40,412 nucleotides of DNA from an uncultured Alistipes sp. (GTDB lineage Bacteria > Bacteroidota > Bacteroidia > Bacteroidales > Rikenellaceae). The DNA lies in NCBI GenBank assembly GCA_949285535.1, contig CASDZP010000011.1, positions 1-40,412 on the forward strand, in the 5' to 3' direction. Shown one piece after another: positions 34,742 through 40,412 of this stretch. The position numbers were made by a program, and so were the translations under genes. Every line of letters starts with the position of its first letter. Positions within the stretch are counted from its first letter, which is position 1. The notes under the pieces were generated by a model. The model did not search any database and was not told the origin of the DNA. It worked only from the letters and a program-made list of their open reading frames with translations.

Positions 34742-35326
34742 ATGAGTGTTATATCAAATACCCGTAAAAGCCTTAAAAAAATACCGTTGAGAATAAACGG
34801 TAAGGTTAAGAACACCGTTTTCAAGCGTTACACACGTGTCAAATATCTTCTTCGTGTCAAACATTGGCACGGACGTGATGTCCACTCTCCGTTTACATAT
34901 AATCTTGTGAGAGAGGCTCTTATGCTTCATAGTAAAAACCGTGACATGGCGATGGACGCAGGTCTCAAAAGCACTCTCGAACAGCTCGGAATGCCCGAAC
35001 CACGTGTATGCCGAATATGCCGTGTCTATACTTACCTCGGTTTCGGCAGCTATGTCGTGGGGCTTGACAACTATGACGGAGAGGATATGCTCATTATCGA
35101 CGGTGATTTGACGGAAGAGCAGTTCGACGGATTGTGTGAGCGCATAAACTCTCTCGATAAGCGTGTGTGCGTGGTTCTGACGTCTATATACGCGACAAGG
35201 TCGAAACATAAAATGTGGCATCACGTGATAAAACATTCGGATGCCGTAACGATAGACCTCTATCACCTCGCGTTCGTCTTCTTCGACAAATATATAAGCA
35301 AACAGACATACAAGATGCGATTCTGA
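34742..35326 (+). CDS. shortened methyltransferase-like protein, Bacteroidota-specific
   Basis: I do not recognise a named family with certainty. The N-terminal RVKYLLRVKHWHGRDVHSPFTYNLVREAL and the C-terminal VTIDLYHLAFVFFDKYISKQTYKMRF resemble both ends of a group of Bacteroidota class I SAM-dependent methyltransferase-like proteins. At 194 residues it is shorter than those relatives, and the glycine-rich SAM-binding strand and loop are not evident in the middle. The core could have lost catalysis. It is highly basic at the N-terminus (residues 1-40) and has its own -7 box. The adenosyltransferase gene follows after 42 nt. Confidence 0.6.
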   Translation: MSVISNTRKSLKKIPLRINGKVKNTVFKRYTRVKYLLRVKHWHGRDVHSPFTYNLVREALMLHSKNRDMAMDAGLKSTLEQLGMPEPRVCRICRVYTYLGFGSYVVGLDNYDGEDMLIIDGDLTEEQFDGLCERINSLDKRVCVVLTSIYATRSKHKMWHHVIKHSDAVTIDLYHLAFVFFDKYISKQTYKMRF

Positions 35327-35368
35327 CGTCTGGGTCGGATATTTTGCCGAATCAAAAAAATAAAAGTC

Positions 35369-35932
35369 ATGAAAATATATACCAAAACGGGTGACGGCGG
35401 TCTCACATCGCTTGTGGGCGGTACTCGTGTTCCCAAAAGTGATGACAGACTCGAAGCGTACGGTACTCTCGACGAATTGCAGGCGCATGTCTCTTTTTTG
35501 CACGACATGGTTGACGCCGATTCGCGAGCCGAAGGTAAACTTGTCGTTGAGCGTGAGGAGCTTAAAAAGATTGTCGTTGACCTTATGACGGTTGAGGCTT
35601 ATCTAGCCTCTGACGGCACTGGTAGAAAAATGTTGCCTCCGTTCGATGCTTCTCATACGGAGTATTTGGAAAAGGCGGTTGACAGAATGCTCGCTCCACT
35701 TCCTATATTGAAGAGCTTTACGCTTACAACAGGCGATAAACTTTTATCATATTCGCATGTCTGCCGTACTGTTGCTCGTCGTGCCGAAAGATGCGCCGTC
35801 AGAGTGGCACAGAATACAGAAGTACCCGAAGAGGTGATGAAATACATAAACCGCCTATCTGACTATCTGTACGCCTTGGGTAGATATATATGCCATGAAC
35901 TCGGTATCGAGGAGACGTTGTGGAGACCGTAA
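35369..35932 (+). CDS. ATP:cob(I)alamin adenosyltransferase, PduO type
   Basis: This enzyme transfers the adenosyl group of ATP to cob(I)alamin to make coenzyme B12, needed for example by methylmalonyl-CoA mutase in propionate formation. The 187-residue four-helix protein has the ATP-binding KTGDGG at 5-10, the motif VCRTVARRAER (about 131-141) and NRLSDYLYALGR near the end. No cobalamin riboswitch is visible upstream. It is probably cotranscribed with the preceding gene. Confidence 0.95.
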   Translation: MKIYTKTGDGGLTSLVGGTRVPKSDDRLEAYGTLDELQAHVSFLHDMVDADSRAEGKLVVEREELKKIVVDLMTVEAYLASDGTGRKMLPPFDASHTEYLEKAVDRMLAPLPILKSFTLTTGDKLLSYSHVCRTVARRAERCAVRVAQNTEVPEEVMKYINRLSDYLYALGRYICHELGIEETLWRP

Positions 35933-36042
35933 TGTAAATGTAACGGTCGGTATAGCGACTGAGAATTGAGAATATAATATCGCTGAATCAAATCAAACAC
36001 AAAAATCCAAAACCATAAAGAGATTAACAAAATCCTTAACTG

Positions 36043-37146
36043 ATGATGAAGAAATTTTTGGCTCTGATTTTTGCGTCGGTTCTTTTCGCCTCTTGCGAGT
36101 CGTCCGACAAACCCGCAATGAAGCTTTACGGATGGTTCGGTATGAACGCGTCGCAGAGTGAGGAACAGATTTGCGACTACTTTACCAAATATCGCAGTCA
36201 CGGCATGGAAGGAGTTCTTGTGAGTGTAGGCACAGACACCGCAGCCATAGCCAAAGTGGCGCATGCCGCCAAAACGGCAGGAATGAGCGAGTATCACGCC
36301 TGGATTCCGACGATGATACAGCGTAACGAACAGCTCGATTCGTCATGCTACGCAATAAACAGAAAAGGTTTTTCAGCAATAGATAAACCCGCATACGCGC
36401 CTTATTATACATTCCTTTGCCCGTCAAATCCGACGGTGATAGATTATATGGTGTCGCTTTACGGCAGTGTAGCGGAAATTAAAGATGTTGATTATGTTCA
36501 TCTCGACTACATTCGTTTTCCTGACGTCATTCTGGCTCGCGCGCTTTGGGATAAATACGGCCTTGTGATGAACGAGGAGTATGACGAGGCGGACTATTGC
36601 TACTGCAAACGTTGCGTGGAGGGTTTTAAGAAGGCGAGCGGTATAGACATACTATCATACGACGACCCCTCGACATGCGAAGAGTGGAAAGAGTACAGAT
36701 ACGACCAGATAACTTCACTTGTCGATAAGATATCCGACGCGGTTCATGCGAAAGGTAAAAAATTGTCTGCGGCGGTATTCCCAGGTCCTACCATTGGCAA
36801 AAAACTCGTGCGTCAGGATATAGCCGACTGGAAAAAGGTGGATGCTTTCTTCCCGATGAACTATAACGACTTCTATCTCGGTGATGTGGCATGGATAGGT
36901 GAGCAGGTGCGCGAAGAGGTTGAGGCGGTAGGCGACAAGCCTGTTTACAGCGGTCTTTTTATCTGTCCGCAGCCTGAGCGTAAGGCAGAGATAAAAGACC
37001 CGGAGGGTCACGGACTTCTTCCCGAGGAGATATGTGAGGCGGTAAAAGTGTCGCTCGACGGCGGAGCCAAAGGCGTATGCCTCTTTACGCCCGACAGAAT
37101 GACCCCCGAACATTGGGCAGCCCTGGATTCGTGCATGAATAAATAA
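36043..37146 (+). CDS. TIM-barrel glycoside-hydrolase-like lipoprotein
   Basis: This 367-residue predicted lipoprotein has the lipobox LFASC with Cys18. The body resembles the uncharacterised glycosyl-hydrolase-like (GHL10/DUF4015 type) TIM barrels: a strand ending VDYVHLDYIRFPDV (about 148-161), CYCKRCVEGFKKASG in the middle, and FFPMNYNDFY later, where acidic residues could be catalytic. A pair of Cys (YCYCKRC) may bind metal or form a disulfide. I cannot assign a substrate. The AraC-type regulator follows 42 nt downstream and may control it. Confidence 0.65.
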   Translation: MMKKFLALIFASVLFASCESSDKPAMKLYGWFGMNASQSEEQICDYFTKYRSHGMEGVLVSVGTDTAAIAKVAHAAKTAGMSEYHAWIPTMIQRNEQLDSSCYAINRKGFSAIDKPAYAPYYTFLCPSNPTVIDYMVSLYGSVAEIKDVDYVHLDYIRFPDVILARALWDKYGLVMNEEYDEADYCYCKRCVEGFKKASGIDILSYDDPSTCEEWKEYRYDQITSLVDKISDAVHAKGKKLSAAVFPGPTIGKKLVRQDIADWKKVDAFFPMNYNDFYLGDVAWIGEQVREEVEAVGDKPVYSGLFICPQPERKAEIKDPEGHGLLPEEICEAVKVSLDGGAKGVCLFTPDRMTPEHWAALDSCMNK

Positions 37147-37188
37147 TGCCCAACCATGTCCGACTTTGAGTGACGGAGTGTATTTTAT

Positions 37189-38088
37189 ATGAAAAACAAG
37201 ATTATGGTAAAATCGACAGAATTACTCGCTCACGGATTGCGAGACAAACACGAAATCGTTAACGTTGAGGTGAAACAGCTTAACGGATTCGCTTGCGCGT
37301 CGTTCTCGGAGGGAGAAGATTATAGCGACGAGCATGCGGAACACCATTATATCTTGTTTGTTCAGAAAGGCGGTATCAATATACAAATGTCGCATCTCAA
37401 TAATGAAGAGATGACGATATCTTGCGGGGAGATGATTTTTATTCCCAGAAACGGAAGCTATATCTTTACCTCTCTTGATGAGACTAAAGTGCTGTTTTTC
37501 GCCTTTGCCGCTCCAGTCATGAGAAAAGAGCTTAAATTGTTTAACTATTTAAGCTCCAGAGCATTCAAAGGTGAAGAGCTTTTGCCTGTGTTGCCGATGG
37601 ATGAGAATGTGAAGATTTTTGTCGATATGGTTATGATGCAGCTCGAAAATGACAGGATTAAGAACAGCGAGATATGTCGCAGTTGGAACAATATCTTTTT
37701 TGTCATGCTCGTAACCTATTATGAGCGAAAAAGCGTCACCTCTTTCATTCGCCCCGTTTTAAGCAAAGAACTCGATTTCAAGGCATTTGTTGAAAACAAC
37801 TATCTTCAGGTGAACGGAAACGCCGTGCGACTTGCAAACCTATCGGGATTCACTCTTAAAACGTTTCACCGCCGTTTCCGTCAGGAGTTCGGCATGTCGG
37901 CGAAAGAGTGGCTCAATGAGCGCATGTGTAAGCGTATTTTGCAGCTTGCCTCCGCAGAGGATTCGACGGTAACATCAATCGCCGCCGAGATAGGTGTCTC
38001 TACCGAACGGCTATGCCAGCTGACAAGAGCCAATTTCAGCTGTACGCCCAGCGCGTTGATAGAGAAAAGACGCGCGTCTCGTAGTTGA
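37189..38088 (+). CDS. AraC-family transcriptional regulator
   Basis: This 299-residue DNA-binding protein has a cupin-like N-terminal sensor (about 20-120; HHYILFVQKGGINIQ, FIPRNGSYIF) and a C-terminal AraC domain with two helix-turn-helix units (about 198-295; LANLSGFTLKTFHRRFRQEFG and SIAAEIGVSTERLCQLTRANF). The ligand is unknown. It is directly downstream of the TIM-barrel lipoprotein gene and has a bidirectional terminator after it. Confidence 0.9.
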   Translation: MKNKIMVKSTELLAHGLRDKHEIVNVEVKQLNGFACASFSEGEDYSDEHAEHHYILFVQKGGINIQMSHLNNEEMTISCGEMIFIPRNGSYIFTSLDETKVLFFAFAAPVMRKELKLFNYLSSRAFKGEELLPVLPMDENVKIFVDMVMMQLENDRIKNSEICRSWNNIFFVMLVTYYERKSVTSFIRPVLSKELDFKAFVENNYLQVNGNAVRLANLSGFTLKTFHRRFRQEFGMSAKEWLNERMCKRILQLASAEDSTVTSIAAEIGVSTERLCQLTRANFSCTPSALIEKRRASRS

Positions 38089-38185
38089 TGTTGTATAACC
38101 TAAAAACAAGTATCCGATAAATCGTATTTGTTGTGATTAAGATACTATTGTTCTGTCTTGGATGATACGTGTGAAATAAACGCAT

Positions 38186-38237
38186 AAACAACGCATAAGG
38201 CATGTTTTCTAAAACTTCCTTATGCGTTGTTTGTTAT
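38186..38237. terminator. bidirectional terminator between the AraC and small lipoprotein genes
   Basis: A perfect 15-bp stem (AAACAACGCATAAGG, 38186-38200, with its complement 38218-38232) has a 17-nt loop. The right side continues TGTTATTG, a modest T-rich end; convergent genes lie on both sides. Confidence 0.75.
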
Positions 38238-38280
38238 TGTACGACGTGTCGTTTGTCGGATTTAATGTGAATGTCCGTTT

Positions 38281-38652
38281 TTAGTTGAATCTTTTTTGTA
38301 ATTCATTGTAACGGGTCTGCTGCTCGGGAGAAAGTTTGCCTGCCGATTCTGCCTGGTCAAGGCTGAAGCCGATGAAAATAAGTCCCAATGCCTCTTCACC
38401 TTGATTTTCTTTCGCTCTTGCCTCACGCTCTTCGGGAGTCATTTTTTCCATAATTATGGCAAGCGCCTCCATCTGGTTGAGAAGAAAATCATAATCTTCG
38501 CTTGTCATTTCAGTAGTACGTGAGCGTTCGCTCATCTCTTTGAGCTTTTCAACATCAAACTTTTGTTGTGCATTCTGTGCATTTCCATTGGCGCAAGAAG
38601 CCATAGCTCCCATTATTGCCACTGCTAAAATTAAAAATAATTTCGTTTTCAT
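38281..38652 (-). CDS. small putative lipoprotein
   Basis: This 123-residue protein has a lipoprotein signal with the lipobox AMASC and Cys20. The rest is rich in Glu, Gln and Lys and predicted almost entirely helical (KLKEMSERSRTTEMTSEDYDFLL, then MEKMTPEEREARAKENQGEE). I recognise no family or catalytic motif. It could be a small periplasmic or outer-membrane-anchored protein. A TATATTGT sequence upstream on the minus strand (around 38699-38706) is near the -7 consensus. Confidence 0.75.
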   Translation of the reverse strand: MKTKLFLILAVAIMGAMASCANGNAQNAQQKFDVEKLKEMSERSRTTEMTSEDYDFLLNQMEALAIIMEKMTPEEREARAKENQGEEALGLIFIGFSLDQAESAGKLSPEQQTRYNELQKRFN

Positions 38653-38954
38653 AAGTGAAAAAAAGTTTCGTTGTTTGTAATAAGGTTAGTTGCTAACAAT
38701 ATACGAAAAAAGATTATAAAAAACAATAATTTAATACTTTTTTATCATGATGAATAGTTATTTGTATTGTTGGTTTGATGTGTATCAGTTAGTGGTTATA
38801 CTTTTTGTGACTATATGACATACTATGTGTGAGTATGTGGCATAGCATTGTGACAATCTCACATGTTCAGATTATAATTGAGTTCGTGATTTGTTGAATT
38901 AGATGTTTTTTATTAATTTTAAAAAATTGTATTTGTAATTAAATTTTGAAAATC
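38653..38954. other. AT-rich divergent gap
   Basis: No gene is seen. A 6-bp hairpin CATACT/AGTATG lies around 38819-38837. TGTATTTG at 38928-38935 is one mismatch from the -7 consensus and may serve the glutaredoxin-like gene. Base composition falls clearly here and stays low to the end of the window. Confidence 0.4.
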
Positions 38955-39275
38955 ATGATAAAGGTATTTGTTATGCAGACCTGTCCCGATTGTGAGTGGG
39001 TAAAAAAGGAATTGACAGGAGACGGCAGATTTGAGATAATCGACATCGGAGTCCATGTACGTAATCTTAAACGTTTCTTGGCGTTACGAGATACCAATCC
39101 GGCATTTGCGGAGGTCAAAAAGCGCGGATCGATAGGCATCCCTTGTTTTGTTACAGAAGAAGGTCGTGTTACATTTGATAGTAGGGAATTGGGTATTTTG
39201 CATTCAGAACAAGAATATGCCCCTGAATCAGTTGAAGTAGGTGCTGCTTGTGGTTTGGACGGCAAAGGGTGCTAA
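38955..39275 (+). CDS. glutaredoxin/thioredoxin-like protein with CPDC motif
   Basis: This 106-residue soluble protein has a thioredoxin fold. The redox motif CPDC is at residues 9-12 (VFVMQTCPDCEWVKKEL), and the cis-Pro loop is GSIGIPCFVTEEGRV (about 56-70). It ends in a Cys-containing GAACGLDGKGC tail. I start at ATG 38955; a TTG three codons earlier is in frame. It may act in thiol or glutathione-like disulfide exchange. It is followed by a terminator, so it is a single-gene unit. Confidence 0.8.
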   Translation: MIKVFVMQTCPDCEWVKKELTGDGRFEIIDIGVHVRNLKRFLALRDTNPAFAEVKKRGSIGIPCFVTEEGRVTFDSRELGILHSEQEYAPESVEVGAACGLDGKGC

Positions 39276-39336
39276 CTTTACTTATGTGGTTGTTTTGAAA
39301 AATAATAAGCAAACGTAAGACAAAAGTTGATATTAT

Positions 39337-39367
39337 ATAGAGTTGCTAGATTGCAACTCTATTTTTT
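39337..39367 (+). terminator. terminator after the glutaredoxin-like gene
   Basis: A perfect 10-bp stem (ATAGAGTTGC, 39337-39346, with its complement 39353-39362) has a 6-nt loop and is followed by TTTTT. Confidence 0.85.
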
Positions 39368-39477
39368 GAATCTACATGAGAATAGTTATCATTTGTTATA
39401 GCAGTACTATTCACCTAAATTTAAAGTTAATAAGGTGCTAATCAGTGACTGGTAATTTTCGTTTTTATTTAAGTGTC

Positions 39478-40179
39478 TTATAACAGTTTCAGTTCTTTAA
39501 GTATCTTGTCTCGTAATTCACTCGGCAGAGTCTTTGTTTGAGGTTCTTTTTCCGTTGGAGATATGACTCCTAGTTGAATTCCGAGAGCCCATATGTGCCA
39601 GCGTTCCAGACGACTGAATATTATCTCATCCGTATCGCCTCTCCATTTTGGGCAATTATATTTGTGCATATATGTGCATATATCTATTATATTCCTGGTT
39701 ACATTCTGAATATCTTCTCTTGAATCAGCGGTATTTATAATAATTTTCCAGAAATTTAGAGGTAGGTATATGTTTTCGAGGAATGCGGCATTAATAAATA
39801 ATGGTGCGATTTGTTCCGCAGTATATCCCGCAATTCCGCAACCTATTGCCGTAACTAAAAATTTGAGTTCCTTGTGTTGTTTGGCAAATGAAGTAAAGCG
39901 TTCGACTGCTGATCTTATGTTTTCTAATCCTTCCATTGTCGGAATTGCATAGGACTGTCCTTGCAACCCTTCGCCAATACCCCAAACAGCATTGAATTTT
40001 TCTTTTGCAATTTTTGCAGCTCCTCCAATATGTTGCCCTTTAAAATTACTGCCGAAAACAAAAATTTCGTTTGTGGCAAGAACGTTTATTACAGATGGCG
40101 TTATTCTGTCTGGTAGAGTGCCAGTCCTGCCGCCTGTACACCAATATTGTTCTTCTTCGGTATAGTAGTTATTTTCCAT
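39478..40179 (-). CDS. phage-type macro-like domain protein (A1S_2505 group)
   Basis: This 233-residue protein carries a macro-like domain of the kind first noted in phage-associated protein A1S_2505. Residues about 37-58 read NEIFVFGSNFKGQHIGGAAK, followed by GIGEGLQGQSYAIPT (67-81) and the loop AIGCGIAGYT (111-120); these match the ligand-loop positions of macro folds. The C-terminal 90 residues are unassigned. Related proteins occur in phages and mobile regions, and ADP-ribose-type ligand binding is an inference. The gene is visibly more AT-rich than the genes before 38 kb, suggesting recent acquisition. Confidence 0.72.
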   Translation of the reverse strand: MENNYYTEEEQYWCTGGRTGTLPDRITPSVINVLATNEIFVFGSNFKGQHIGGAAKIAKEKFNAVWGIGEGLQGQSYAIPTMEGLENIRSAVERFTSFAKQHKELKFLVTAIGCGIAGYTAEQIAPLFINAAFLENIYLPLNFWKIIINTADSREDIQNVTRNIIDICTYMHKYNCPKWRGDTDEIIFSRLERWHIWALGIQLGVISPTEKEPQTKTLPSELRDKILKELKLL

Positions 40180-40199
40180 GAAAAGTCTTTTTAGTAATA

Positions 40200-40207
40200 C
40201 AAATATA
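40200..40207 (-). promoter_or_regulatory. -7 box of the macro-like gene
   Basis: On the minus strand this is TATATTTG, an exact -7 consensus 20 nt before the ATG. The -33 region is AT-rich without a clear TTTG. Confidence 0.5.
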
Positions 40208-40412
40208 GCGGGAGTATGTAAAATTGTATTGATATAATATTTATGTGATAGCTACTATTTGTTGTAGTGTCTTTAGTTTATAAAATATGGGGGCGTATTG
40301 ATGTGTATTGTTTTAAAAAAAGAAAAACGAAACGTATATAATAGAGAGTAAGAGATATGGGGGTATGTGTTTGTGGGTCAGGTGGTTCGGGGTGTGATGC
40401 GGGGTCAGCGAT
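40208..40412. other. AT-rich right end of the window
   Basis: No supported gene is seen. The last 50 bases are G-rich, and a frame from ATG 40359 stays open to the edge, but it encodes a Gly/Cys-rich string with no family resemblance. Confidence 0.3.

Noticed and set aside
40359..40412. Start of a gene at the right edge
   Set aside because: Only 18 codons, Gly/Cys-rich, no promoter or family match.

Overview
The window reads as chromosomal DNA from an anaerobic member of the order Bacteroidales (phylum Bacteroidota). The evidence is an rnfBCDGEA operon with rseC, secreted GH20/GH31/GH2 glycosidases with Bacteroidota-type lipoboxes, a BACON-domain lipoprotein, DUF4924, a CTC-type bL25, and many upstream regions with the Bacteroides promoter (-33 TTTG, about 19-20 nt, -7 TAnnTTTG). 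The genus cannot be fixed from this stretch. I see no rRNA, tRNA, CRISPR array or complete insertion sequence.

Layout. 1-2418: the 3' tail of a GH20-like gene meets a complete GH20 lipoprotein gene tail-to-tail across a near-palindromic 192 bp junction with a shared terminator. 2643-9795: one long operon, nadE-rseC-rnfBCDGEA, coupling NAD synthesis to the ferredoxin:NAD+ ion pump. 9831-11286: trpB alone, preceded by a Trp-codon leader peptide and a strong terminator, which is a textbook attenuator layout. 11323-16715: a divergent DEAD-box helicase, then ugd, gmd and fcl for UDP-glucuronate and GDP-fucose. 16716-19608: groES-groEL flanked by two copies of a roughly 160 bp dispersed repeat. 19609-27963: GH31, a choloylglycine-hydrolase-family enzyme, DUF2200, YqeY, a third repeat copy, a putative PD-(D/E)XK nuclease whose promoter and start codon sit in one arm of a roughly 197 bp palindrome, and a GH2 beta-galactosidase-like enzyme. 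28160-30444: translation genes (bL25/CTC, pth, an S4 protein) and DUF4924. 30756-38088: a BACON lipoprotein, an MnmA paralogue, a BaiN/HI0933-like flavoprotein, a shortened methyltransferase-like protein, an ATP:cob(I)alamin adenosyltransferase, a TIM-barrel lipoprotein and an AraC regulator. 38281-40412: an AT-richer end with a small lipoprotein, a CPDC glutaredoxin-like protein and a phage-type macro-like protein, which looks accessory.

Most worth a second look: (i) the palindrome over the nuclease gene's start, which could let only its own promoter make translatable mRNA; (ii) the three-copy repeat with a hairpin that shows a compensatory base-pair change; (iii) a glutamine-dependent-type NAD synthetase in which the glutaminase nucleophile Cys is replaced by Gly; (iv) the trp attenuator in front of a lone trpB; (v) the mirror-image GH20 junction.
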